DNA of 64,000 nucleotides from Desulfovibrio sp. TomC (GTDB lineage Bacteria; Desulfobacterota; Desulfovibrionia; Desulfovibrionales; Desulfovibrionaceae). The notes under the pieces are model-generated. The model saw only the letters and a program-made list of their open reading frames with translations, was not told the origin of the DNA and searched no databases. A program made the position numbers and the translations under genes. Shown here piece after piece: positions 1-8,515 of this stretch. How positions within the stretch are numbered: position 1 is the first letter of the stretch; each line of letters begins with the position of its first letter. The stretch spans positions 1 to 64,000 of the forward strand of contig NZ_JSEH01000009.1 of assembly GCF_000801335.2 (NCBI RefSeq), written 5' to 3'.

Positions 1-58
1 GTTCTGGTACTGACGTTACGAAGACCCCTTTAAAAGTTTTTGGGGAAGGTGGGGGTCC

Positions 59-100
59 GGGGGAGGAAACCCCTTTTTCCCAAAAGGGGTTTCCTCCCCC
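59..100. repeat. 19-bp perfect hairpin upstream of the ETF-QO gene
   Basis: Positions 59-77 pair perfectly with 82-100 around a 4-nt TCCC loop; the stem runs from GGGGGAGGAAACCCC into TTTT/AAAA. It lies 44 bp before the ETF-QO start. A related palindrome with the same GGAGGAAAC/GTTTCCTCC outer arms sits just before etfB (2221-2275), so this is a repeated intergenic module rather than a gene-specific terminator. An RNA leader hairpin or attenuator is possible; there is no clean T-run after the stem. Confidence 0.7.
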
Positions 101-143
101 GGCTCTTCGCCTCTTCTCCTCCCACCCACCCACGGAGGCGCGT

Positions 144-2000
144 ATGGATGAGCGGCAGGTCATGGAAACGGACATTGTCTGCGTCGGCTTCGGCCCGGCC
201 ATGGGCGGGTTTCTGACCACCCTGGCCAAGGGCATCGTCAACGAAGACGGCTCGGCGGTCATGGAAAGCACTGTCGTGCCCGGATTGCCGCCCCAGGTCA
301 TCTGCTACGAGCGGGCCGACGACATCGGCGTCGGCGTCTCCGGCGTGGTCTCCAAGGCGCGCGGCATCCGCGAAAGCCTGCCCGGCCTCGATTCCGCCGC
401 TGTGCCGCTGTGCACGCCCATCACCGAAGAAAAGGTCGTCTATCTCGTCGATCCCCACGGAGCCAGCCGCCGGCCGCTGCCCCTCAAAGCCGCCGATGCG
501 GCGCTCAAGCTCCTCGGCGGAAAATTTCCGGGCTGCCGCTACAAGGACATGGCGGTCGAGTTGCCCTATATCCCGCCGTTTCTGGAAAAGCACGGCGGCC
601 TGACCTTTTCGCTTGGCCAGTTCAACCAGTGGGTGGGCAGCACCATCATGGCCACCGGCGCGGCCCAGATCTGGCCGTCCTCGCCGGTTGCCGCCCCCAT
701 CATCGAACATCGCAAGGTGGTCGGCGTGCGGCTGGCCGACCAGGGCGTGGACAAGGCCGGCAAACCCGACGCCGCGTTCATGCCCGGCATGGACGTCAGG
801 GCCAGGCTGACCGTCCTTGGCGACGGGCCGGTCGGGCCGGTCGGCCGGGCCATCGACGACGCGCGCGGGTTGCCCATGGGGCATCACCAGCGCGACTACG
901 CCGTGGGCATGAAACTCGTGGTGGACCTGCCCGGCAACTGCTCCTGGAAGGTCGGCACGGTCATCCACACCATTGGTTTCCCGGAACCCGAAATTTTCGG
1001 TTTTCTCTACGTGTTGCCCGGCCATGTGGCCTCCCTTGGCATCTTCGTGCCGAGTTGGTTCGACAACCCCGTGCGCACCGCCTACCGCTACCTCCAGCAC
1101 TGGATGCAGCACCCCTACCTGTGGAAACAGCTCAAGGGCGGCACGATCCGCTCGTTTGGGGCCAAGACGCTCCAGGAATCCGGCAAAAACGGCGAACCGT
1201 ATCTGGTCGGCGACGGCTATGCCCGCATCGGCGAAGGGTCCGGCACCACCAACGTGCTGACCGGCTCGGGCGTGGACGAGGCCTGGACCTCGGGCGTGCA
1301 GCTGGGCCAGGCCGTGGTCCAGTTGTTGGAACAGGGCCTGCCCTTTACCGCGGAAAATCTGGAAAAAACCTACGTCGCCCGCCGCCGGGCCTCCTGGGTC
1401 GAGGCCGAAGCCAAAATTGCCGCCCGCTCCCGTGAAGGCTTTGCCTCCGGGTTTATTCCGGGCATCGTCGGCATGGCGCTTGCCGGCCTGACCAAGGGCG
1501 CGCTGTGCTGGCCGGCCGATTCCGAACCCGTGCACAAGCGTATCCCGTCCATTGAGGAATACTACCGGGGCCGCGTCTCGTGCGATGAGATCAAACGCAT
1601 CCGCCAGGAAGCCACGGCCAAGGGGCTGGCCTTGCACGACGCGCTCATGGACAAGGTGGGCTGGCCGGAAATCGCCTACGACGGCAAGTTGCTCATTTCC
1701 CACCAGGATGCGCTGCTCCTTGGCGGCAAGGTGCAGGCCGCGCCGGGCTACGCCGACCACGTCACCTTCGAAGACCACGACACCTGCCGGGCCTGTTGCG
1801 AAAAGACCTGCATCGAGGCCTGTTCCGGCCAGGCCATCACCACCAATCCCGACGACGGCGTGCCGCTTTTCGACCGCGAAAAATGCGTGCACTGCGGCGC
1901 CTGCCTGTGGAACTGCTCCAAGCCGTCCAAGACCGATCCCGAACGCACCAACGTCCGCTTCGCCGCCGGCGCCGGCGGATTACATTCGGCTGAGAATTAG
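144..2000 (+). CDS. ETF-quinone oxidoreductase-like FAD/ferredoxin dehydrogenase
   Basis: A 618-aa flavoprotein predicted to pass electrons from ETF to the membrane quinone pool. The N-terminus has a dinucleotide-binding start (DIVCVGFGPAMGG, about residues 9-21). The C-terminus has a ferredoxin-like segment with clustered cysteines (CRACCEKTC...C and CVHCGACLWNC, about residues 547-590), the Fe-S arrangement seen at the end of ETF-QO/FixC-FixX fusions. The ATG at 144 is preceded by GGAGG at 135-139; a second ATG at 162 is possible. etfB and etfA follow on the same strand, separated by 303 bp of palindromes, supporting a functional unit. Electron donors and direction (acyl-CoA oxidation or bifurcation-type chemistry) cannot be read from the sequence. 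Confidence 0.82.
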   Translation: MDERQVMETDIVCVGFGPAMGGFLTTLAKGIVNEDGSAVMESTVVPGLPPQVICYERADDIGVGVSGVVSKARGIRESLPGLDSAAVPLCTPITEEKVVYLVDPHGASRRPLPLKAADAALKLLGGKFPGCRYKDMAVELPYIPPFLEKHGGLTFSLGQFNQWVGSTIMATGAAQIWPSSPVAAPIIEHRKVVGVRLADQGVDKAGKPDAAFMPGMDVRARLTVLGDGPVGPVGRAIDDARGLPMGHHQRDYAVGMKLVVDLPGNCSWKVGTVIHTIGFPEPEIFGFLYVLPGHVASLGIFVPSWFDNPVRTAYRYLQHWMQHPYLWKQLKGGTIRSFGAKTLQESGKNGEPYLVGDGYARIGEGSGTTNVLTGSGVDEAWTSGVQLGQAVVQLLEQGLPFTAENLEKTYVARRRASWVEAEAKIAARSREGFASGFIPGIVGMALAGLTKGALCWPADSEPVHKRIPSIEEYYRGRVSCDEIKRIRQEATAKGLALHDALMDKVGWPEIAYDGKLLISHQDALLLGGKVQAAPGYADHVTFEDHDTCRACCEKTCIEACSGQAITTNPDDGVPLFDREKCVHCGACLWNCSKPSKTDPERTNVRFAAGAGGLHSAEN

Positions 2001-2303
2001 GAAAGACGAAGAGAAGAACTGGAGAGGCGCTGCCTCTCCAGACCTCACCGCCGGGGCGTTGCCCCGGACCCCACCAGGGCGCTGCCCTGGACCCGCCGTG
2101 GGGGATAATCCCCCCCGGACCCCCTTGCCGGGGGGTGCAGCCGGGACATTTTGGTGGTCCCGGCTGCACCCCCGAAAAGGGAAAATAGCGGCTTATAAAA
2201 TTGAGAGTTTTTGGGAGAGGCGGAGGAAACGAGGGAAAAGACCCTTTTTTGCAAAAAAGGGTTTCCTCCCCCGGTTCCTCCTCCCCCGCATAAGGGAGTG
2301 CCT
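2001..2303. repeat. Array of palindromes between the ETF-QO and etfB genes
   Basis: This 303-bp gap holds no convincing gene but at least six consecutive inverted repeats: CTGGAGAGGC/GCCTCTCCAG near 2020-2042, CCGGGGC/GCCCCGG near 2052-2068, CAGGGC/GCCCTG near 2077-2091, GGGGGATAATCCCCC near 2100-2114, a 17-bp stem pairing 2131-2147 with 2157-2173, and ACCCTTTTTT/AAAAAAGGGT at 2241-2262. Related blocks occur at 59-100, 4287-4345, 7320-7395, 29695-29741 and 63300-63370, so this is a compound copy of a dispersed palindromic family. It could terminate, attenuate or stabilise the transcript ahead of etfB. Confidence 0.7.
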
Positions 2304-3104
2304 ATGTTTCATATCGTCGTATGCGGCGGCATCGTGCCTGATCCGTTGCAGACGTTGGAGCCGGTCAAGGGACCGGCCGGCTGGGGCCTGAAAAACGAAC
2401 TGATGCTGCCGTCGATCCTTGATCCGTGGGCGTCCCATGCCCTGTACGAGGCGGCGCATCTGGCCAAGTCCGCGCCGGGCAGCAAGGTCTGGCTGGTGTC
2501 GCTTGGCCCCAAGGCCAAGTTGCAGCAGGTCATGATGACCGTGGCCCAGAAGGCTCCGTTCGAGCTGGTGGTGGCTGACGGGCCGGCCGGCGGTTTCGTC
2601 GATTCCTTCGAGGTGGCCGAGGCCCTTTTTGCCGCCATCTCCGGCATTGCCGGCCTGGACGCCTCCAAGCTGCTGCTTTTTGGCGGCTGGCAGTCGGCCT
2701 CGCGCGGTTCCGGTTCCACGTTGCAGCTTCTGGGCGAGAAGCTTGGCATCGTGGACCAGTTCCAGGGCGTGGACAAGCTGACGGTGGGCGCTGACGGCAG
2801 CCTGGAAGTCATGGAGCGCATCGAAGGCGGCGCGTACCAGATTTCCGCCTGCGCCGGCGCGCCGGCCGTCCTGGGCTGGGCCACGGGCGAGTTGCCCGAA
2901 CCGCCGAACAATCCGCAAGTGGGCATGGCCAACATGCGGCTCGTCATGCCGGCTCTGCAAAAGGCCAAACCGGCCGCCATCAATGCCGCAGCCATCGACT
3001 ACCAGTCGGTGACCCTGCCGGCCCAGAAGCGCGAGACGCGCGTGGTCAAAGACACGCCCGTCGATGACATCGCCAAGGAAATCATTGCTTGGCTGCAGAG
3101 CTAG
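2304..3104 (+). CDS. etfB: Electron transfer flavoprotein beta subunit
   Basis: A 266-aa protein starting MFHIVVCGGIVPDP, the usual EtfB beginning, with the conserved early segment on asparagine-rich strand and LxxLSLGPKAK-like turn (WLVSLGPKAKLQQVM). EtfB and EtfA form a soluble heterodimer that binds FAD (and AMP or a second FAD) and shuttles electrons from dehydrogenases. The open frame extends upstream to 2211, but the ATG at 2304 has AGGGAG at 2292-2297 and matches the family N-terminus, so it is preferred. It is followed 15 bp later by etfA, an ordinary operon spacing. Confidence 0.88.
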   Translation: MFHIVVCGGIVPDPLQTLEPVKGPAGWGLKNELMLPSILDPWASHALYEAAHLAKSAPGSKVWLVSLGPKAKLQQVMMTVAQKAPFELVVADGPAGGFVDSFEVAEALFAAISGIAGLDASKLLLFGGWQSASRGSGSTLQLLGEKLGIVDQFQGVDKLTVGADGSLEVMERIEGGAYQISACAGAPAVLGWATGELPEPPNNPQVGMANMRLVMPALQKAKPAAINAAAIDYQSVTLPAQKRETRVVKDTPVDDIAKEIIAWLQS

Positions 3105-3119
3105 CCGGAGGCTTACCCT

Positions 3120-4139
3120 ATGGAAACCATTCTTTTTGTCTCTCCCGTGGCCGCCGACGGGACCTTGGCCAAAGCGTCCCTTGAAGCCCTGACCTGCGCC
3201 AAAACCCTGGCCGAAGGCCTGGGCGCGCCCCTGGCTGTCGGACTCTACGGAGCCGATGTCGCCCCGGCCGCCGCTGCCGTGGCTGCCTGCGGCCCGGTCT
3301 TCGCCGTCACCGGCGAAGCCTTTGCCGCCTCGCGCTACGCCACCGATGTCGCGGCCATGGAAGCCCTGGCCGCGGCGGCCGCGGCCACTATCGTCATTGC
3401 GGCCGACGACTCCCGGGCTTCGCGGGCCCTGCCCGGCGCGGCCGCCCGCCTGGGCGGACGCATCGATGCCCACGTCACCGCCGTGGCCGCCAAGGACGGC
3501 GCGCCCGTGGCCACCCGCGGCTACTACCGCCAGCGCATGGCTGCCGAACTGACCCGCACAGCCCGGCCCTGGTGCCTCACCGTCTCCGGCGGCTGCTACG
3601 CCGCTTATGACGGCGCGCCCGGCCAGGCGGCCGTCACGGCCGTGGCTGTGGCCGTCACCGAGGCCATGACCCGCACCACGGTCAAAGCCATCGTCGCCCC
3701 CTCGGCCGATGAGCAGACCATCCGCCCCGACGCGGCCACGCTGTTTGTGGCCGGCGCCGGCTGGACCAAAAAACAGGCCGACGGCGTGCCCCACGTCACC
3801 GAAGCCGGCCAGTTGATCCTGGGGTTCCTGGGCAAGGCCAAGGCGTCGCTTGGCAGCAGCAAGTCCCTGGTCGATATGGGCGGCGAAGGCGAATCCGTGC
3901 TGCCGTTTCTCACCCACCTGCATCAGGTCGGCCAGACCGGCGCGACGCCGCGTCACCCCAAAGGACTGGCCACCTGCTGCCACGGCGAAGAACCGCATGT
4001 TGTCGGCTGGCGCTTTATTACCGAACGCCGGGCCGTCAACCTCGACGCCTCCTGCGGCTGGGCCCAGGGCAAAGCCGATGTGCTCTACGTGGCCGACGCC
4101 TTTGAGGTTATGCGCAAGATCAACGAATTGTTGGGATAA
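3120..4139 (+). CDS. etfA: Electron transfer flavoprotein alpha subunit
   Basis: A 339-aa EtfA. The C-terminal FAD-binding half is clear from residues about 205 on: a VVAGAGW-like segment (LFVAGAGWTKK), a serine-rich loop, HxVGWR and a final LDASCGWAQGKADVLYVADAFEVMRKINELL. The N-terminal half is unusually alanine-rich (AAAAATIVIAADDSRASRALPGAAARLGG) but keeps the EtfA layout. GGAGG lies just before the ATG. It should dimerise with the preceding EtfB and feed the ETF-QO-like protein at the start of the window. A strong bidirectional terminator follows at 4174-4205. Confidence 0.86.
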   Translation: METILFVSPVAADGTLAKASLEALTCAKTLAEGLGAPLAVGLYGADVAPAAAAVAACGPVFAVTGEAFAASRYATDVAAMEALAAAAAATIVIAADDSRASRALPGAAARLGGRIDAHVTAVAAKDGAPVATRGYYRQRMAAELTRTARPWCLTVSGGCYAAYDGAPGQAAVTAVAVAVTEAMTRTTVKAIVAPSADEQTIRPDAATLFVAGAGWTKKQADGVPHVTEAGQLILGFLGKAKASLGSSKSLVDMGGEGESVLPFLTHLHQVGQTGATPRHPKGLATCCHGEEPHVVGWRFITERRAVNLDASCGWAQGKADVLYVADAFEVMRKINELLG

Positions 4140-4173
4140 GATAGACCGGGACGCTGCCTGCGCTCCCAAAAAA

Positions 4174-4205
4174 GCGGCCCGGAAGGATGTATCCTTCCGG
4201 GCCGC
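4174..4205. terminator. Bidirectional terminator after etfA and after the STAS gene
   Basis: A 14-bp perfect stem (GCGGCCCGGAAGGA / TCCTTCCGGGCCGC) with a TGTA loop. An A6 run lies just before it on the plus strand, which gives a U-run for minus-strand transcripts leaving the STAS gene. TTTT lies 6 nt after it for plus-strand transcripts leaving etfA. Confidence 0.85.
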
Positions 4206-4286
4206 TGGCATTTTCTGACGCACTCCGGCCGACAGGGCTTTTGCCCGCTTCCGTCCAGGGTCGCGGCAACGCCGTCCCCCTGAAAC

Positions 4287-4345
4287 CATTTGGGGGGTCC
4301 GGGGGCCTCAGGCCCCCGGCCGCCGGAGGCATCTTCGCCTTCGCC
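4287..4345. repeat. Dispersed palindromic element (GCCTCCGGCGGCC family)
   Basis: On the minus strand this reads GATGCCTCCGGCGGCC, then GGGGG, a 4-nt turn (CTGA) and CCCCCGGACCCC. The same module occurs at 7334-7379 and 63315-63355 in the opposite orientation. It lies between the terminator and the end of the STAS gene. Confidence 0.7.
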
Positions 4346-4360
4346 TTCGCCCCCGCTCCT

Positions 4361-4741
4361 TTACAGGTCGCTGGCCAGGAGCAGTTCTTCCTGATCCATA
4401 TCGGGATGCAGGTCGTGGGAGATTTGGAAGAAGGCGTAGAGGTCGCGCAGGCGCAGTTCGTCGGCCACGGCGGTGGTGGGGTTGGCCAGGATGAGTCGTC
4501 GTCCTTTGGTGGCCAGGGCGGTTTGCAGGCGCACGAGGGCCCCGACGCCGCTGCTGTCGACGGTGGGCGACTGGGACAGGTCGAGCACGATGACCTGGTA
4601 GCGTCCGACGGTGGCGGCTTCGAGCACGGCGGTTTCCAGTTCCAGAGACACGGGCGCGCTCAGGGGGCCGTCGGTACGGGCCCAGAGGACGCCGTGTTGG
4701 TTGGCAATGGCTATTCGGCTCATGTGTGTGGTGTGGTCCAT
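4361..4741 (-). CDS. STAS-domain protein, anti-sigma antagonist type
   Basis: A single STAS domain (about 120 aa) with the typical VIVLDLSQSPTVDSSGVGALVRL strand-helix turn. The serine in DSSG is the position phosphorylated in SpoIIAA/RsbV-type antagonists, so partner-switching control by a kinase/anti-sigma protein is plausible. No such partner lies next to it. The start is uncertain: ATGs occur at 4831, 4741 and 4723, none with a good Shine-Dalgarno. The segment before 4741 is low-complexity and unlike STAS proteins, so 4741 is chosen. Confidence 0.75.
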   Translation of the reverse strand: MDHTTHMSRIAIANQHGVLWARTDGPLSAPVSLELETAVLEAATVGRYQVIVLDLSQSPTVDSSGVGALVRLQTALATKGRRLILANPTTAVADELRLRDLYAFFQISHDLHPDMDQEELLLASDL

Positions 4742-4860
4742 GCGGTCGGAGCGGTTGAACCGTTCCGGCGTCGTTGATGGGCGAGAATAGCCGCAAGGCG
4801 GCGCGGCAGGCAAGGATAAAAGCCTGAACATGACAGACTGTTCACCTTGGGGCAGGGCAC

Positions 4861-4885
4861 AAAAAACGCCGGCTGGGCCGGCGTT
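4861..4885 (-). terminator. Rho-independent terminator of the zinc-ribbon gene
   Basis: A perfect 9-bp inverted repeat AACGCCGGC/GCCGGCGTT with a 3-nt loop. On the minus strand it is followed by a T-run (4861-4866), 15 bp past the stop of the gene at 4900-5136. Confidence 0.85.
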
Positions 4886-4899
4886 GGGGGAAGGTCTGG

Positions 4900-5136
4900 C
4901 TAGATTTTGTGCCAGGCCAGCAGATTGAAGCTCTTGTAGCCGTTGTCCGGGTCTTCGGCGTAGCGGCAGCCGAGGCTGTTGTCTTCATCCTTGTGCTGGA
5001 TATCTGTCTTGGAGCAGCGATAGAAGGTGCATTCGTTGTTATTGCACACGAGTATTTCACCCCAACCGGTTTCCGGGGGACCGACCCAGGGTTGGAGTTT
5101 GACTTTGCAATGCGGGCAAATACGGTCTTCGGGCAT
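4900..5136 (-). CDS. Small zinc-ribbon protein of unknown role
   Basis: A 78-aa protein with CPHC near the N-terminus (residues 7-10), CNNNEC at about 31-36 and two further cysteines (YRCSK, LGCRYA), consistent with one zinc site and possibly two. The C-terminus is FNLLAWHKI. It has its own strong terminator and lies between, and on the same strand as, the STAS and CBS-ACT genes. I do not recognise a named family. The first half resembles short zinc ribbons used as protein or nucleic-acid adaptors, but the function is unknown. Confidence 0.7.
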   Translation of the reverse strand: MPEDRICPHCKVKLQPWVGPPETGWGEILVCNNNECTFYRCSKTDIQHKDEDNSLGCRYAEDPDNGYKSFNLLAWHKI

Positions 5137-5269
5137 GGGGCACTCCTTGGGGGCGTTCGGCCGGACAGCGCTTGCCGGCCTGCTGCAACAATAGGCATGA
5201 TCCTGCCGCCGTCAACCGGTTGGCTGGCGGCGGCAGGAATTGGGCGGGTATCGGGGCGGAAAGGGCGGT

Positions 5270-5932
5270 CTACATGACGTCTTTGGCCCAGTAGAGCAGG
5301 TTGTGATTGGCCTTGAGGCGGTCGATGACTTCCTTGGCCTGGGCGTCGTCCATGGGGCGCACGCGGATATAGACGGTGCGGGTCTCGGGCTTGTCGTCGT
5401 CGTAATTGGTGAGGATGCTGAGGATGCGCACGTCATGGGCCTTGAGGTCGTCAAGGACGGTCTTGAGGCTGCCGGAGACGTTGGGCAGTTCGAAGGCAAA
5501 CTGCATGCCGCCGCTTAAGACGCCGGTGATGCTGACGAGCACCTTGAAAATATCGCTGTCGGTGATGACGCCGACCACAAGTCCGCCGGCATCGACCACG
5601 GGCATGCCGCCGACGCTGTGGCGCAGCATGAGCACGGCGGCCTTTTCCACGGTATCGTCGGGAGCGATGGTGATGACCGTTTTGGTCATGATGTCGCCCA
5701 CCTTGATCTCCGAGAGCAGGTAGTACAGCTCGTGCATATCCAGGGTGGTGGCCTTGGAAGGCGAGGCTTCCTTGATGTCGCGGTCCGAGACGATGCCGAC
5801 CAGTCGGCCGTCGTCGTCAACCACGGGCAGGCGGCCAAAGCCATTTTCCTTCATGAGCTTGGCCGCCTTCATGATGGAGGTGCTCGGCTTGGCCGTGACC
5901 GGGGACTTGCTCATCCAATCCTTTATCAGCAT
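5270..5932 (-). CDS. CBS-pair protein with C-terminal ACT-like domain
   Basis: 220 aa. Two CBS motifs are evident (residues about 8-60, MSKSPVTAKPSTSIMKAAKLM...GIVSDRDIKEA, and about 78-133, MTKTVITIAPDDTVEKAAVLML...GVITDSDIF). They are followed by an ACT-like beta-alpha domain (about 140-215). CBS pairs usually bind adenine nucleotides and ACT domains bind amino acids or other small ligands, so this is probably a cytoplasmic energy or amino-acid sensor; the target is unknown. Stand-alone CBS-ACT proteins of this size (AcuB-like) are common in deltaproteobacteria. Confidence 0.8.
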   Translation of the reverse strand: MLIKDWMSKSPVTAKPSTSIMKAAKLMKENGFGRLPVVDDDGRLVGIVSDRDIKEASPSKATTLDMHELYYLLSEIKVGDIMTKTVITIAPDDTVEKAAVLMLRHSVGGMPVVDAGGLVVGVITDSDIFKVLVSITGVLSGGMQFAFELPNVSGSLKTVLDDLKAHDVRILSILTNYDDDKPETRTVYIRVRPMDDAQAKEVIDRLKANHNLLYWAKDVM

Positions 5933-6085
5933 GTGCGTCTCCTTGGCGGTCCCTTGAGGGCGGGCCGATTGTGGTATAAGGCCCGGACATCACGCGGCGC
6001 GGCAGCGTCGGGACATTTGCCTGACCTATACGTGTTTCCGCCATTATTTCAAGCTATTCCACCCCGCCGGAAAAGGAAAAAACTG

Positions 6086-7312
6086 ATGAAGGCCCTCCTG
6101 TACCGTCGCAGCATTCCGCGTTATCTGGCCTGCACCCTGGCCTCGAAGCTGGCGCCCAGGCGGTTTTTTTCGTCTTTGGCCCCGCTTTCGCTTGAAACCG
6201 TGCCCTTTGACCCGCCCAAGGGCTGGGTTGCCCTGCGGCCCCGGCTGTGCGGCATCTGCGGTTCGGAGCTGGGGTTGCTGCGGGGGCTCGAATCGCCGTT
6301 GCTCGAACCGTACGCCAGCCTGCCGTTTATTTTGGGCCATGAGATGGTGGCCGAGCTTGAAGAGGACGTGCCGGAGCTTGGGCTGCGGTCCGGGGGACGG
6401 GTGGTGGTGGAGCCGGGGCTGCCGTGCGCGGTCCGCGGGTTGCCGGACTGCCCCAGTTGCCGGGAGGGACGGTACAACCGTTGCGAGCGGTTTCTTGACG
6501 GCGATCTGCCGCCGGGGTCGTTTCTTGGGTTCACGCGCCGGGCCGGCGGGGCCATGGCCGATCGCACGGCCGCCCATCCCTCGCGCCTTGTGGCCGTGCC
6601 GGACGAGGTCGGCGACGAGGACGCGGTGCTGACCGATTCCCTGGCCTCGGCCCTGCAGCCGGTGCTTGACCATTTCCCGAAGGACGGGGCCACGGTGCTC
6701 ATTTACGGGGCGGGGATCGTCGGCCAGCATGTGCTGCGCTGTCTGCGGGCTCTTGGCAGCCGCAGCCGGATACTGGTGGCGGCGCGCCATCCGGTCCAGG
6801 TGGCCCTGGCCCGGGCGGGCGGGGCGGACGCGACCATTTCGCCGCGAAGCCGTCAGGAACTGGCCGAGGCCATCGGGGCGCGCTTTGTGCCGACCAGCCT
6901 TGGCGGCGGCAATATCGAGGGCGGGGTGGACCTGATTTTTGACTGCGTCGGGTCGTCGCGCACCTTTGGCGACGGGCTGCTGGCCCTGGCGGCCGGCGGC
7001 AGCTACGTCATGGTGGGGGCCGGGGCGCGCATTCACGACGTGGATATTTCCAGCCTGTGGTTTCGGGAGCTGACCATTGCCGGCTCCTCGGGCTGCGCCA
7101 CCGGCCCGGACCCGCGCCGTCCCGGAGAGCGGGTTCGCACCTACGCCCTGGCGCTTGAGCTGCTGGCCTCGGGCACGTATCCGACGGCGGGCCTCTTGAC
7201 CCACACCTTTGCCCTGGACGCGTGGCGGCAGGCCTTTGCCACCGCCTTTGACAAGCGGGCTTCCGGTAGCGTCAAGGTGGCCTTTGATCTGCGTCCGGCC
7301 TTGGCCGGGTGA
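6086..7312 (+). CDS. Zinc-dependent medium-chain alcohol dehydrogenase-like oxidoreductase
   Basis: 408 aa. The catalytic-zinc region is CGICGSELG...GHEMV (about residues 58-95) and the structural-zinc cysteines occur as C...CPSCREGRYNRC. A Rossmann fold follows with IYGAGIVGQHVLRCLRALG. The substrate is unknown: sorbitol/threonine dehydrogenase-like or glucose dehydrogenase-like relatives are all possible. The open frame extends upstream to 5618, but the ATG at 6086 follows AAAAGGAAAA and begins the conserved protein. An N-terminal extension of about 35 aa before the usual dehydrogenase start is present. It is divergent from the CBS-ACT gene and looks monocistronic. Confidence 0.8.
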   Translation: MKALLYRRSIPRYLACTLASKLAPRRFFSSLAPLSLETVPFDPPKGWVALRPRLCGICGSELGLLRGLESPLLEPYASLPFILGHEMVAELEEDVPELGLRSGGRVVVEPGLPCAVRGLPDCPSCREGRYNRCERFLDGDLPPGSFLGFTRRAGGAMADRTAAHPSRLVAVPDEVGDEDAVLTDSLASALQPVLDHFPKDGATVLIYGAGIVGQHVLRCLRALGSRSRILVAARHPVQVALARAGGADATISPRSRQELAEAIGARFVPTSLGGGNIEGGVDLIFDCVGSSRTFGDGLLALAAGGSYVMVGAGARIHDVDISSLWFRELTIAGSSGCATGPDPRRPGERVRTYALALELLASGTYPTAGLLTHTFALDAWRQAFATAFDKRASGSVKVAFDLRPALAG

Positions 7313-7319
7313 GGGCGAG

Positions 7320-7395
7320 GGTGAGAAGCGAAGGCGGAGGATGCCTCCGGCGGCCGGGGGGATGATCCCCCCGGACCCCTGCACTTGGAGAAGTT
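7320..7395. repeat. Dispersed palindromic element (GCCTCCGGCGGCC family)
   Basis: GATGCCTCCGGCGGCC followed by GGGGGGATGATCCCCCC and GGACCCC, directly after the dehydrogenase stop. It is the plus-strand counterpart of the copy at 4287-4345 and nearly identical to the one at 63315-63355. The remainder of the 7313-7546 gap shows no gene. Confidence 0.75.
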
Positions 7396-7546
7396 TGTAA
7401 AGGGGTTTGGGGGCTGATCGGTAAGCCGGTCGGCTGCTGACCGGGACAGCCCGCGCTGGCGTCTGTCGGGAATTACCGTTGTTTCCGGCGGCCGGGGGCG
7501 CAGGACCCGGGCTTGACCGCGCGGCGGCGGGCCGGTATCGCCGGCC

Positions 7547-8515
7547 ATGCTCACGCGCGTTGCCCATTTCGTTGAAAGATCATTTTTGTCCCTGGCCCTG
7601 GGATTTTCCGCCCTGGCCCTGGTCTGGCCGGGACTTTTCACCTGGCTGGCCCCGTACATCTCGCCGGCCCTGGGCGTCATCATGTTCGGCATGGGCCTGA
7701 CGCTTCGGGTCGGGGACTTTGCCGGACTGTTGCCCAAATGGCGGCTGGTGGTCCTGGGGACGGCCCTGCAATTCACCATCATGCCCGGGGTGGCCATGGC
7801 CGTGGCCCGGCTTTTCGCCCTCGACCCCCAGACGGCGGTCGGCGTGGTGCTGGTCGGGGCCTGTCCGGGCGGCACGGCTTCCAATGTCGTCACCTATCTG
7901 GCCGGCGGCAATCTGGCCTTGTCCGTGGTCCTCACCCTGGCAACCACCCTGCTGGCCCCCATCCTCACCCCGGCCATTGTGGCTGCCTACTGCGGCACGC
8001 GCCTTCAGGTCGACGCCCTGGCCATGGCCGGTTCGGTGTTCTGGATCGTGGCCTTTCCGGTCATGGACGGCCTGATTTTGCGCCGGCTGCTGCGCCAACG
8101 CCTGGAGCCGGTGCTGGCGGTGTTTCCGCCGTTATCCATGTTGGTGGTGGCCATGGTCATCGCCTGCGTGGTGGGACTGAACCGCGAGACGGTGCTGGCC
8201 TTCCCGGGAATGGTAATGGCGGCGGTGGTGCTGCACAATCTGGCCGGCTTCGCCCTGGGCTGGCTTGGGGCTAGGGCGCTCACCCGGGACCGGGCCGACG
8301 TGGCCGCCATTGCCATCGAGGTGGGGATGCAGAATTCCGGCCTGGGCGTGGCCCTGGCCAAGCTCTATTTCACGCCGGCGGCGGCCCTGCCGGCCGCGCT
8401 TTTCAGCCTGGAGCAGAATCTGGCCGGGGTGGCCCTGGCCCGGTGGTGGCGTCGCGGCGGAGGCGGTCAGCCTTCGTCGGGGCAGGTCCAGGTTTCCAGG
8501 GCAAGCCGGACCTGA
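7547..8515 (+). CDS. Bile acid:sodium symporter (BASS) family transporter
   Basis: 322 aa with 9-10 hydrophobic segments. It has family signatures: a glycine-rich GVIMFGMGLTL near residue 45, VLVGACPGGTASNVVTYLAGGN (about 101-122, the unwound-helix/sodium-site region) and IEVGMQNSGLGVALA (about 255-270). It probably moves an organic anion with Na+; BASS proteins carry bile acids, pantoate, pyruvate or 2-keto acids, and the substrate cannot be assigned here. Its 3' end overlaps the convergent histidine kinase gene by 49 bp, so the last 16 residues (glycine/serine/arginine-rich) are not family-like. No good Shine-Dalgarno precedes the ATG. Confidence 0.82.
   Translation: MLTRVAHFVERSFLSLALGFSALALVWPGLFTWLAPYISPALGVIMFGMGLTLRVGDFAGLLPKWRLVVLGTALQFTIMPGVAMAVARLFALDPQTAVGVVLVGACPGGTASNVVTYLAGGNLALSVVLTLATTLLAPILTPAIVAAYCGTRLQVDALAMAGSVFWIVAFPVMDGLILRRLLRQRLEPVLAVFPPLSMLVVAMVIACVVGLNRETVLAFPGMVMAAVVLHNLAGFALGWLGARALTRDRADVAAIAIEVGMQNSGLGVALAKLYFTPAAALPAALFSLEQNLAGVALARWWRRGGGGQPSSGQVQVSRASRT

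Noticed and set aside
30-1892. A 620-codon open frame on the minus strand opposite the ETF-QO gene
   Set aside because: Shadow frame of GC-rich codons; no domain, no ribosome site, and the plus strand encodes a clear flavoprotein.
2193-4289. A 698-codon minus-strand frame opposite etfB-etfA
   Set aside because: Runs across two genes and the intergenic terminator; low-complexity Gly/Arg/His composition typical of antisense GC-rich frames.
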